Origin: Chondrosia reniformis
Taxonomy: Eukaryota; Porifera; Demospongiae; Chondrillida; Chondrillidae
NCBI GenBank assembly: GCA_947172415.1
Contig: OX359189.1
Coordinates: forward strand, 7,950,501-8,014,500
DNA length: 64,000 bases
Reading direction: 5' to 3'
Shown: positions 48,201 through 59,679 of the stretch, in pieces
Position numbering within the stretch: position 1 is the first letter of the stretch
Layout: the number at the start of each line of letters is the position of its first letter
The notes under the pieces: model-generated
Seen by the model: the letters and a program-made list of their open reading frames with translations, nothing else
Database searches by the model: none
Told to the model about the DNA's origin: nothing
Made by a program: the position numbers and the translations under genes

Positions 48201-51200
48201 TCATATTTTGCCCCATTGTGCCTCCCAGTACCCTGTTAAAATAAGCACCTCCCCAATGTAGTATGTAGGTGTATGAAAACTACTGTACTGGATAAACATG
48301 TTATACATACATAGATACCTTCATGCTATATATAGCTATATATATATAAAACTGTTATACCTTTCACTTATCAATCTTGTTCATTATTTTAGCTATACAT
48401 TTATTCTGGAAGCCCAGAACTCAGAAATTGACAGTATCCAAATCATGTATTTGTGTAAATTGTAATATATACATAATACCCACAAGTCTAATATAATTGT
48501 CTTATAATGACCTGACACACCTACTGCTAATTGAATGAATTATCTCTGAGTACATATACCAGACAATCATCAACAGTATACAGCTATAGGCCATTTCTTA
48601 GTACTTATAGCTGCACATTTGGTCATTAGAGCTATATGGAAACACTTGTTCTTTAGTAGCATATACCAGCAGCAAAATCTAATTGTCATCATTATTTTGC
48701 CCCATTGTGCTTCCTAGCAGAACTATTTCATTATATAATCTAAGGGCAAATAAGGGTAACATCAACTGTTATACACCTAAAAGTTAACATCAAAAGTGAA
48801 TCTCAAAGTATATTTTTATAATGAGCCACATTATATACGCCATAAAGTTAGTTTATTAGACACTTACCCTAGAAGTACAAGAGGAATCGCATGTACCATA
48901 TATGGAGAATTTTGATACTCCGGGTGGCACAATCATTGCTGGGGTAACAGCATGACCAATAGAAACAGCTCCAGCATTGTATTTGCGACCAGTGGATAAA
49001 TAGGTAACATTCATTCCAGACCTATCAATAACATCTGTTACAAAAAGATAAAAATTACATAATATGCATACAAGAAAAAATCTGAAATTTGTACTTTGTA
49101 TAAAATTTAGCTTATAATTATATGCAACAAGTACGCTTGACTATACTAACTTGAAACACCATCAGGATTATCATAGTGCATCTCTATCATCCAGAATGAA
49201 GAGGTTCCTGGACCTCCAAATGAATAGCTCACATCATTTGGGTAGGAGTAAACCTAGGAAAGGAATAATTTCATATTGTACAGGAAACTTTTATTCAAAT
49301 CATACTAATCTAAATATGTTTTTGAAAGGATCATCTTTCGACTTTTAGGTCTTCTTCAGTGACCGAGTGAGTCACTGAAGAAGACCCGGGGTCGAAACAT
49401 CCGACAATCAAGAGAGACAACAAAAGTGCATCTTTAGATGCCCTAAAAGTCGAAAATTGTATTGCGGCTCATTTATCATATCTAAATTATCTTAATTTTC
49501 ATAATAATTATAGTAACAATATGTACTAGCTAGTTGTATAGTTAAATTGCTAGTTCCCATGCACTTACACCTCCTCCAACTGCCCATCCAGCAATAACTG
49601 CTCCTTGTCTACAAAGTGAAAGAACATGATATCGATTCTTGATTCCAGTACAGTCTAAACCCTTCAGTTCCTCCTCAGAAAGTGGCTCCAGTTGGTCCAT
49701 AAGATTCTGAGGACACTCATATAAAATTAGATGATGAACGTGGGCTATTGCAGGCTCATAGATGTTCGGTGCATACTGGAATGGGAAGAAATTGAAACGG
49801 TGATTTACATACCCATATACCGGCATGAATCTTTTAACTCCAGTGTATATAATTCCTGTTTCAATTACTGTACTACAGTTATACTAAGATTTTTTCAGTT
49901 TTACTCTATGTGATATACAAGACATATATGTATGCATGGGAGTTATAATTGCACTGATCCATCCAGGCTGCACACAGGATCAAATATCAGGTTTCATAAG
50001 GCTTGAAACCTATTTAAAACTCTTTGAACAGCCAGGTTTCAAAAGGTATGAAAGTATGTATAAAACTCAGAAAGGGGGCTGTTAAAATTTGAAACCAGTG
50101 AAATTAATCTATTAATACATATTTGAGCACCCTTTGAAACCTGGCTGTTCAAGAAGTTTCATATAGGTTCCATGCCATATGAAACCTGAAATTTGATCCT
50201 GCAAAGGCTATGATGGAGAAATAGTTAAGATTTGGGTCACTTGGATGGTGGCTGTATCTCCAATACAAATGTACCAGGGAAAATAGGGTAAAGATACATA
50301 GTGCAGAACTGTGTGCATGTTGTGGACAAAAACAGGCAAACCAAAAAGTAAGACATAAAAGATAAAGTCCAAACCACAGGTTTTATGAAGTAGTCATTTT
50401 TCAATTTGAATATTTCAACCCAACCCCGCAAGGTCTTTCATTGCTGTTGAAAGCTCAATCATTAAAATCACTTGATTATCAAACCTATGCTTAATGTGAA
50501 CATAATAGATATAAGACCTATGTACATGTATAATATTCCTATGATGTATATGATGTATAGGACTTACAGAAGACCACAAAGAAGACAAAGATTCCCAGGG
50601 TCGCTGATGAGGTGTGGAATCCCCAGAAACAGGCCCAATGGAGAAACAGAAGTAGCCCAAGCCTCATGCAAGGCTCAAGAGAATTGTTTTATTAAATCAG
50701 ACTCTCCTTAGCTTCATAGGCATGATGACCATGATAATCATTAATATGACTACTTGTTTGTACAGGAACTATACTGTCTATGCATGCTTCGAATTCCCTT
50801 CATAAAGCATGCAGTTGAAATCCCTTTACATACTCTAGAAGTCATTCACAAGCGGAATATAGAAAATATCTATTATAATAGTGATACAATAAATTAGTGG
50901 GATGAGAATACTAAACCCCGAAATTAAAATACAGAATATAGATGATTTATGTGATAAAGTATAGTTCTAACCTGTATCATATGTTTTTCAGACTCTTGTA
51001 TCTTTTTTGGTAGTCTGAAACCGGAGCACCAGTAGGTTGTTGAGGCTGAAGGTATCTCAAGCTATTTTCAGCAAATAAACACACATATAGATGTATATAA
51101 AACTACATGGATGCAGCCATGTATTTATTATTATTAATATTATTATAAAAGGCCCCATCAGCTAATGGCTGGCATGGTATATTAAATAGGAAACCATACA

Positions 51201-52153
51201 AGACATAATTTTTGAGCATGTTCAAATAATAATGTTACATGCATATACATTCAGCCTTACATCTCGCTGCACTAATGAAATTGTTTCAGCCTTATCCAGA
51301 TCATCTACTACTTGAGATATTTCTACAAACGTAACTCCAATGGATCCACGGTTACTCATGTGATAGTTTGGTGAACTGGCATCAGATGGATCAGCATCAT
51401 TCCAAGCATAGATCACACGAGTATTACCCTATACATTACACACATAACACAATGTATATACATATGGTAACGATAATTTAGCCACTAATGACATTGTATA
51501 TACATGTCACACTCACTTCTCCTATCACTATATCTTCACTAGAATCTCCCGTGTCAAGGAGCCTCCAAAACTTCAAGGTTGTCCATCCATTATCTTCAGT
51601 TCCTTCAATGAGAAACCAGTTCTGCTCTTGGTCTATATTTGGGATTGCTTGTGTGTCGGGTACTTTACGATCCTGCAAAATATTCAATTGCAATTTATGT
51701 GTAATATATAGTTTATATCTTTCTGGGCCTTACTACCTGCAACTGTATATGATTGTTCGTCTAGTGAGAGTCTGGTGATCGCATATATTATTCGATTAGA
51801 TGTATCATTTTGATGAATCATGCACCAAAGAATATTCAGGGGGCACAAGATTTTGTATACTTGTTTGCACCTACGTGAAAGATAGTATTTCCACCAGCTA
51901 CCCAACCAATGACTACATCAGAGTTGGGCATGCCACCATTGGGAGATATTCCGAATCCGATCCATCCTGTAGTATTCACTCTGACGGCAATGGAGAGGTT
52001 CTGTGTAACAGCGTCGAAGTTCCAGTACAGCTCGTATGAAGGATTAACAATTTGTCTGAAATTAGTAAACTCAGCAGTAAAGGTAACGTCTTGTCCTAGG
52101 GCGAATTTAGCAAGAAATAGAAGTCCGACGATGGTTTTACAGGTCATGACCAT
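45240..52153 (-). CDS. MOXD1: DBH-like copper monooxygenase, array copy 3 (MOXD1-like)
   Basis: Exons: 52153-51875, 51672-51517, 51428-51261, 51061-50972, 49775-49569, 49253-49151, 49034-48868, 47081-47024, 46854-46730, 46611-46552, 46450-46326, 45584-45428 and 45356-45240, giving 603 residues. A signal peptide (IVGLLFLAKFALG) is followed by DOMON (PSYELYWNFDAVTQNLSIAV). CuH motifs are AHVHHLILYEC and EMHYDNP; CuM motifs are HTHLAG and TTDEMC; YWCSGF and GTCDSSCT are present. The C-terminal segment ILFFVFISSLAALFINQITL is identical to copy 2, against divergence elsewhere, so anchoring is conserved or recently shared. Intron 4 carries a TIR element and a family I repeat. Intron 7 has an internal tandem duplication absent from copy 2. 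Confidence 0.9.
47800..48790. repeat. Internal tandem duplication in intron 7 of copy 3
   Basis: Starting points GTTAAAATAAGCACCTCCCC occur at about 47857 and 48237. Both halves continue through TTTTAGCTAT, GACAGTATCCAA, ACCTGACACACC, TGCTAATTGAATGAATTAT and CAGACAATCATCAACAGTAT. Copy 2 has one such unit (about 36670-37080), so the duplication postdates the split. Confidence 0.75.
49371..49406 (+). ncRNA. Hammerhead-like motif, family II, in intron 5 of copy 3
   Basis: GUCA, CUGAAGA, A, GACCC-GG-GGUC, GAAACAUC, CGAC. Helix I keeps three of four pairs and the core boxes are intact. A minus-strand relic (49336-49363) precedes it head-to-head, so the locus is another inverted pair. A heavily decayed counterpart lies in copy 2 near 37785-37870. 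Confidence 0.5.
49977..50204. mobile_element. MITE-like element with about 70-bp terminal inverted repeats
   Basis: The left end CAGGATCAAATATCAGGTTT and the right end (read inverted) CAGGATCAAATTTCAGGTTT match. Pairing continues through GGCTTGAAACCTAT and GAACAGCCAGGTTTC against CATATAGG and GAAACCTGGCTGTTC. About 225 bases, no frame. It sits in intron 4 of copy 3 and is absent from the matching intron of copy 2. Confidence 0.75.
50575..50700 (+). repeat. Family I element with truncated body
   Basis: GATTCCCAGGGTCGCTGATG, then GTGTGGAATCCCC and AGAAACAGGCCCAATGGAG. The CUGAUGA and GAAAC boxes survive, but the GTGTCTGG cleavage part is deleted, which would abolish a hammerhead. It is in intron 4 of copy 3. 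Confidence 0.65.
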
Positions 52154-52926
52154 AAGTTTATAGCTGATGGCACTCGTCGATGCCTATAGGGCCTGCGTAC
52201 CGCATTTTATACGTTTCGGCAAGCTTAAAAGTGTACAGCCAATGGTGCAATTTCCTGATAGCTAGACAGTCTGACCCTCCCCCCCGCAAACCATGCATAT
52301 TATTATAAGTAAGTGCTACTAATAAATGAATATAGGAATTAGATTATTATCGATATTACAACTTGCACCAAGTCCAAGTTTCAGCTTATGCAATTGATCT
52401 CTTCACTGGTAATTGATTTTAGCACTAAAATAATGTACAAAATTCTAGTGATAAAAGGGTAGATAGCCATAGGCCTAGTATTTAAATCTTCCATTTAAAT
52501 TTAAAGAGAAAACAATTGTGATTAGTACTTAAGGACAGAGAAAGATGCATGGATTAATTACATTTTTAATTCGTGGAACGTATTTCTAATTAATTTTAAA
52601 TCTCATTCTATACAAAGTTACATGTAGATATATTTGATATTTTCAGTTTTCTAGATCAAGATAAAGATCTCAAACAGACACTGGACCAAAATCTAAGGTT
52701 TCACTATTGTGGGTGCAAGCATGTATTGATAAGTTTTCAAGTTTCCAGATCCCTGTTTCAAATGTATACCTTTTGAAAATTAAGCTGCCATAATTTCTAT
52801 AATAATGCATGATATTAGGACCTGGTGATGTACTACATAATAAACTAAACTAACTAATTGTGGCCCACATGTTACTGTTTCTGCATGAATAGTTTATAAG
52901 TAAGCATGGCTGACTGCAGCTCCTTT
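52154..52926. other. Spacer between monooxygenase copies 3 and 4
   Basis: No frame or repeat family was recognised. Part of it (52340-52470) resembles 42590-42700 upstream of copy 2 (CACCAAGTCCAA, TTCAGCTTAT, ATTGATTTTAGCACTA), so 5' flanks were duplicated too. The 3' end holds the short 3' UTR of copy 4. Confidence 0.5.
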
Positions 52927-55900
52927 CTAAGCTAGCAAGACAAGGACAAAAGCCAAAAGAACAGCTACAGCTTGAGCAACAGTCCTTCTCCCTCCGTTTT
53001 CTTTGTCTTTAAAAAAGTCACACTAATTAAAGAGTCAAACAAAAACATAATTTATAATTAGGTATCTGATTCTAGTGGCAAACATACACTAATAGAGACT
53101 TACTTAGAAACAAATTTGGAACATCAATGACTAAAAAGTGGTCATGAACTCAAAAATGCAACACATATGTAGGATAAATATGGTTCCATACATAGTTAAG
53201 AATTAGTGTTACATTACAAAGGACAGTTCTGCAGAATTTTCTGCTTCAGTGAAATAATGCATCGGTTCCTTATTACTTGAAAATGAGAATCTACTTTACA
53301 ATACAGTACAATAAACATATATAACTAATATAAGGCTTACATACAGAGTAAATTGGAAAGCCTTACATCTGTATTTGGTATGCTACCACAATTAGGGTTA
53401 TAGTCTGTCCTATAGGCATTTTCAAGAGCACGAATAGAGTCTACATCCCAGGTGAATGCTGCCAAAATTGCTGAAGGATCTGCCAAATTGGACAATGAAT
53501 CCAATTCATTTTGTTTCTCAGTACTGATTAGAAATATAATGAAATATAAATATACAATAAAGATACTGAAATAGTTACGTATATAGCTAGCTGCATAATT
53601 ATAAATATCTTTATGCATGCTTCAGAAATATATGTGTGTGTGTTAATTATTATATCAATAAGAAGATTAAGGATTAGTTATAACACTGGTACCCCCATGG
53701 AGGGATATCGCTGATTTATAAGCACAAGGCATGAGGGTGCAATCCCGAAATGGGGCATGCTTATCAATTAGCAACATCCCAAAATGGGGGTGTTTTAATT
53801 TATTTATTTTCCTAAGGGAGGAAAGGTGTATATTTTGCTAGTGTTGCTAAGTTATGTTTGAATTGTAACTGGAGCCACTCTGGTTGTATGTGAGTGTTAG
53901 TCACACTGAACCTGATTAGATATTTTTACTCTCCAATAAGATAAAATCCTTCTACAATAAGATATAATCGCTGTCTGAAGGTAAACTATCACCTCTCACA
54001 ACAAATAGCAATTTTATAATCACTCAATAAACATATGTAGCAACCACCTAGCAATGGCAAATAATTAATATTCAAACAGGTCGATTAACACCAATCATTA
54101 CACAATCACTACAATCCACAATGGGCACCATGGTGTTAGTCTATAGATTTCTCTTGCAGATAGCAAAGAAAGGAGCCATGCATCAGAAACAGAAGGAGAA
54201 TTAGTGATTACATAAGTAGACCACCATGACTGATAGCAAACAAATTGCATATTATATGCAGGTAGATTGTTTTAGCAATGAGTCTTCCCACACTAGCACA
54301 TAGAACATATAGGCAAGACCTTATAACCTACCTGAGTCCATTGTAGAAAGTAGCAGTAGTGGTTTCTGTTGGGTAACTTAGGCATCTAAGAAGTGGTATG
54401 CGAGGATAGTAGTTCAAAAATGAAAGACACATCTCATCTGTAGTAGCCAAACCACCCTAAAATGGAATCAAAGACAGAAACAGTGTTTTAAAAAGGAAGA
54501 AATGAAGGATGAATAATGGTACACACACGTCAATCTTTTTACAATATGGTTATTAAATAATGCGACCTCACAGAGATATATGACTAATTATTGAGTTTTT
54601 AAAATTATTAGCTAGGTGTATTATAATATTTTTTGAAGTTCATGTATAATTTGAAGATAATAACTAACCTGAAGTGTATTGCTCTTGTTTTCAGTTTGAT
54701 ATACACATTCCAACTCTAGTTTATCTCCCTAGATTCATGCAGCAACACTTATTATTAATCAAAGTATTAGGATGTTTCGACTAGTAGGTCTTCTTCGGCA
54801 ATTTTCAGATTCATATATATATAATATGTATATAGCATTTGTATAGAATTATCATCACAGCTAACCGGTTTAAGAGTTCCTTTAATAATTCTAGCATCTT
54901 GGAAGTTAAAGTCATAGTTCAATTCTTGGTCAAGAATGAACTCCTCATTTCCACGAATTATCTTCAAAGTTAATGCCACTCCTAATTTACAAAATAATAA
55001 TACATTCTACCGGTAATTTCTTAAAAAACACATAAAAATAATAATATGATGAACGGACGACATTATTATTATTATGCACTATACTCCATATATGGTGCTA
55101 TTTCAAAAGCATGGAATTAACCGTCAACATGTAATTCTTGTTTACAGTTTCTGAATTCTATCGAGTATTTAATATATTCATAAACCGAACCATATTCAAC
55201 TTCTGAAGCAAACATAACTATATCATTAAAGGTTCACAAGTTTAACTAGCAACAACAGATGATTAATCCATTTACCTGCCAAATGGGTGTGCAAAAAATT
55301 TGCATAAACTGTCAGCTCTTGACAAAATCCTATATCCTATACAAAATATGACGTGCTGCTTTATACATAGATAAGGTTTAGATATATAATATAATGATGC
55401 ATTTCTACTCACTGAATCAGCGGTGCAGAAGGGGTCACAAGTTCCTGTGATTATAAATCGTGAAAGTCCAGGAGGAACATACATGTCAGGTCCAACTCTA
55501 TGTCCAACTTCCAGTAATCCTGCATCATACTTGCGTCCCTCATTTATGTAAGAAATATTGAATCCAGACTGATCCTTTACTCCTATAATATATACATATA
55601 TATATATATTATTTATTTATTTAGCTTACCTTAGTATATTGTAACTTGTATTGTATATACGTATATAGGTAAAACATGGTATATATATATGTACATAATA
55701 ATGCTTTGATCTTGAAGTGTTAATGAGGTATATAGATATTTCGATAAGTCAAATAAATGTACACGTCTTCGTCCCAGCCAAAGTACCATAACTGGAGATA
55801 TACTATTCATTTATTCTAAGTCCAGCTTGCCAATGTTGTAGAGTGTTAAAACATGTCTGATGTATAAAAAAGCATGTAGAAATGACTGCAAATAGTTGAA

Positions 55901-58900
55901 TGTAATCAAAAATCATTTTGTTTTAGATTCATGAGGTGAAAATTGATACTAGATAGAATAGGTGGCCATGCTAAATAAAAATCCCTTTTAAGTCGAACAT
56001 ATTTTTGGATCCCCAGGGATTGACTAATACAGACTCCACTGTATGTGCATTTGGCAAAGACATTTTAAAAATGCAAAAATACATGTCATGAAGCACAAAC
56101 CTGCTACACTGCCAGGATTGTCATAGTGCATTTCTATGACCCAATATGATGAGGCATCAGGACCTCCAAAGGAGAAGCTGACATCCGAGGGGAAATTGAA
56201 AGGCTATAAGTAAATAAAAACTTAGGTATAGTGTAATTGCAAATAACTTCATTGAAACAGTCAAACATCAAAAAAGGTGCAAGCACAAAAGATCACAACA
56301 ATTTCTGGGAATTAAGCATGGGAAAACTGATATATTGAACTTTCATTAGTACTCCAGTGCTATTTAAAATTCTTCCTAGTTAATGAATAAGTGAAGTCTA
56401 TACCTGAGTAACCTATAAAGCTGATCAACCTGACATATTAGGCATATTATTATGTATATATCAATGTACAAAAAATGTATGGTAGATGGAAACAATATTA
56501 AATCTTAATCTAAAGAATATATAGGTAACACTGTCATTGATTAGTCTACATATATATACAGTCTGTGGGTAACAATGCAAGATTGACCAGGCATATATCT
56601 AGTCTTTCAGCAGGCCACTATAAGGAATAGCAGAATTCAGGCCCGTAGCCAGGGGGGGTTCGAGGGGTACGAACGAACCCCCTAAATTTTCCTGTTCAGA
56701 AGTTTATCATTTAAATGAATGATAGTTACTTTTAGCTACATAGGAAACCAACCTTCTATATCACACAGTCCTACTATTTCCCCCTGATGTGAGTGGCGAA
56801 TGAATTATGCCACTGGAAGATTGCAGCTTTGCTGCTTAGTTGGGAACGGTCTCGGACTCTCGTGTATACGTACGTAAAAGGTCCTTTCTCACGGTAGCGT
56901 GCGTTGCGTAAAAATGGCGGAAACTTTCGATACAGATCAATTTTTAGAACCCCCCTACTGAGAAGGCTGGCTACGGGCCTGGAATTGAATACCATCAATA
57001 TACTATCCAAAATGTTTCCTTTGGAAGAGGGCAAAAACGGGAATTGAATAGATGGTCATGACGATCAGTATCTGTTATTGAGCTATACTATTATCACAGG
57101 AATGTTTTATTTATGCCTCCTACTAACTGTTTGTGGTGATTCTATAATCATTAGACAAACTGACAATCAGAGACCCATCCTATTTCCTGTGTCCTAATCT
57201 AACCAATTGGCTATGACCACCAGCTAATACAGAGTTGGGTTAATGTATGAGTATGTGCACACAACTATAACAGCATTAAAAGACATTATTGTAAATCAAT
57301 CTGTAACCAAGGTATCTTTGATTCAAAACAACAGCTGCTATGATAATGCATGTTATTTAAATTACAACAAATACAATTAGCTGATAGAGATTTCTTTTAA
57401 CTACATCAAACTTATCTTTCAGATGGTTCATCTTTAATCTTTTGAGCATTTACAATACTGAACTGTATCTTAAATTAGAAGCTCAAATGACTAGATATGA
57501 ACCATCTGAATGATAAATACATAACTGATATGACCATTAATTTATAGAATCATTATAGCTTACTTGTCCACCAACAGCCCAAGCAGCCAAAATTGTGCCT
57601 GCACGACAGTTTCCTAATGGAGTAGTACTACATGGACCCCCATTTAAATCAGTTCCATTATTCTCAATGACTGTATTAGCCACCGGTGGACACTCATACA
57701 ACAGCATGTGATGAACGTGAGCAGCGGCTTCTGGATGCACTACAGGTGCGTACTATAAGAAGGAGTGAGATGCATACATATTGTCAGTAAAGATTCACAA
57801 AAGATCAAGAAAAGACTAAGATTCCCAGGGTCACTGATGAAGGGTGGAATTCCCAGAAACAGGTGTCTGGCCCAGTGGAGCAAAAGAAGAACAAGAAGAC
57901 TCATCTCCAAGCTCTCACCAGGTTTAGTTCCCTATCGGTCTTTTTTGTAGGTATATATATAGCATGTAGGGAAATTGTGTATTAGCTACGTATGTATAGA
58001 TTATTCATATGAATATAAAAATCTCTGGCTGCATTTTCTAAATTAAATATTATTTCCCAGTATGTTTGTACACACTTACTCTAATCATATGCTTCTTTTG
58101 ACTTGTAATCTTTTCAGGAAGCTTGAATCCCACACACCAGTAAGTTGTAGTGTCACTGGGTATAGTTATCTGTGCATGGTATAGTGTTTCAGAAAACCAT
58201 TCACAGAAGAAACTTAATTACACAATATTTTTAATTAATAAATTTATCAAAATTAATGGTACTAATCATAAAGTATTAATATAGTTATTGGATATGTATA
58301 TGGAAGACAATATTTTATGATTACTGCAGCTGGTGTATGCTCATGCATATTAATTCAAAACTAAAATACAACTAACGTCATCTTGAAGCAAAAGCAAAGA
58401 TTCGGCATCCTTCAAATCATTCTTAACTTCATCAGTTTCTACAAAGACTGCACCATTAATACCCCGATTAGTTGAGTGATATAATGGATCAGATGCACAA
58501 TCTCCTGGCTCATTATCATTCCAAGAATAGATCAAACGAGTTTGTCCCTATATATGTACATAAAAATCAATATAAAATATATATAGTATAAATATATTCA
58601 TACCACTGTACTGTGTGCAATATAGTAAGTCATTTTGTTATAAAGTGAGATCCAGTTCATAAATATAAACATACATAGTCTTAATGTAATGGAAGTTATT
58701 AGGCATGCTGGAATTAATAGTAATGCCTGATGAAGCCCATGAAGGGCGAAACATTGATCTATACGTGATTTGTTGGCGTGCTTGATCGTCCAAAGAAAGC
58801 GACCAATCAGATTACGGTTAGCTCGAGCGGTCCAACCTTTTTACCTCTAGTTTCTGCAGGATTCATCAAGTGAATGAACGAAAGTGAGGCGAACAGCTTC

Positions 58901-59679
58901 GTATCCGGACGAATGTGTGTAAGTATGGACGGTTATATGCGTGATTATGCGTTTATTCATCGGCGACTCCGCCTCCGGAGTACAGTAATGGCAATTTCCG
59001 GAAACTATTTTAAGATGATTCTTAAGGGCTCGCCACCTGTATGCATTTCTACCGTCTCGATTACATTAGAGCACACGCAATATCGCAATAAAACATAAGA
59101 GTAAATTCTTACTTCTCCTATCACTATATCTTCACTAGAATCTCCCGTGTCAAGGAGCCTCCAAAACTTCAAGGTTGTCCATCCATTATCTTCAGTTCCT
59201 TCAATGAGAAACCAGTTCTGCTCGTCGTCTATCTTCGGAAGTGTCTGTGCGTTTGGCACTTTACGATCCTACACATAACAGAATTATTGATAGACGGTGT
59301 CCCTTTTAAGAAACAATAAGTTGAAACTATAATAATGAGGTCAAATGTTTAATTAGCTGAAGTTAATAAGTATATATGTACGGAGTCGTCATAAATCTCT
59401 TACGTGAAAACAAGTCATTCCACCGGCTACCCAACCAATGACTACATCAGAGTTGGGCATGCCACCATTGGGAGATATTCCGAATCCGATATATCCTGTA
59501 GTCTGCACTCTTACGGCAATGGAGAGGTTCTGCGTAGCAGCGTCGAAGTTCCAGTACAGCTCATATGATGGACTGACAAGTTGCTTAAAGCTACTATATT
59601 CAGCAGCAAGAGTAGCGTCCTGCCCTAGGGCAAGTGGAACTACGAAGAGAGTGGCAATGCAGACGAACAGAAAAGTCAT
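52927..59679 (-). CDS. MOXD1: DBH-like copper monooxygenase, array copy 4 (MOXD1-like)
   Basis: Exons: 59679-59404, 59268-59113, 58547-58377, 58169-58080, 57752-57564, 56203-56101, 55582-55413, 55336-55276, 54981-54866, 54728-54669, 54456-54332, 53523-53367 and 53022-52927, giving 589 residues. The start is the ATG at 59679 (MTFLFVCIATLFVVPLALG), not the in-frame GTG above it. Motifs: DOMON SPNGGMPNSDVVIGW, AHVHHMLLYEC, EMHYDNP, GTCDPFCT, HTHLAG and TTDEMC, so all copper ligands are present. The last exon uses acceptor TTAATTAG at 53023 and encodes CDFFKDKENGGRRT followed by a hydrophobic tail ending LLA. It is the most diverged of the array in exons 5-9 (ligand loops differ, exon 5 shorter), yet exon 2 is almost identical to the others. 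It probably differs in substrate from copies 2 and 3. Confidence 0.9.
54768..54805 (-). ncRNA. Hammerhead-like motif, family II, decayed, in intron 9 of copy 4
   Basis: The minus strand reads TTG, CCGAAGA, A, GACC-UACUA-GUC, GAAACATC. The first box has one change (CCGAAGA for CUGAAGA) and helix I is poor. Probably inactive. It is sense to the host gene. Confidence 0.4.
56638..56981. mobile_element. Non-autonomous DNA transposon with GAATT target duplication
   Basis: Terminal inverted repeats CAGGCCCGTAGCCAG (56638-56652) and CTGGCTACGGGCCTG (56967-56981) are perfect over 15 bases. GAATT flanks both sides (56633-56637 and 56982-56986). A G-run/C-run lies just inside each end. It is 344 bp long and has no transposase. 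It occupies intron 5 of copy 4. Confidence 0.85.
57800..58010 (+). repeat. Family I element, best-preserved copy
   Basis: The unit runs from AAGACTAAGATTCCCAGGG through the hammerhead-like head (57828-57873), a purine-rich AAGAAGAACAAGAAG, AAGCTCTCACCAGG, TTTAGTTCCCTATCGG to AATTGTGTATTAG...ATTATTCA. About 210 bases. Copies or fragments lie at 2815, 4697, 16375, 21215, 21515, 27870, 50575 and 63610. It lies in intron 4 of copy 4. Confidence 0.75.
57828..57873 (+). ncRNA. Hammerhead-like ribozyme motif, family I
   Basis: Helix I GGGUCA (57828-57833) pairs over six bases with UGGCCC (57868-57873). CUGAUGA is 57834-57840. Helix II GGG (57842-57844)/CCC (57852-57854) is flanked by one extra A on each side. 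GAAA is 57856-57859. Helix III A59-C60 pairs with G65-U66 around AGGU, leaving C57867 at the cleavage position. This is an open helix I (type I) layout. Sibling copies carry AGCU in place of AGGU, making ACAGCUGU self-complementary, which would suit a dimeric form. Confidence 0.55.
58724..58760 (+). ncRNA. Hammerhead-like motif, family II variant, in intron 2 of copy 4
   Basis: CTGATGA, A, GCCC-ATGAA-GGGC, GAAACATT. Helix II has a different sequence from the other copies but still pairs fully. Flanks do not form helix I, so activity is doubtful. Downstream GC-richer sequence (58780-59060) is unlike the rest of the intron and may be the rest of the element. Confidence 0.4.

Noticed and set aside
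56774..57034. Minus-strand frame of 86 residues near 56800
   Set aside because: It starts in host intron and runs into the interior of the TIR element; no similarity to a transposase or other family was recognised.
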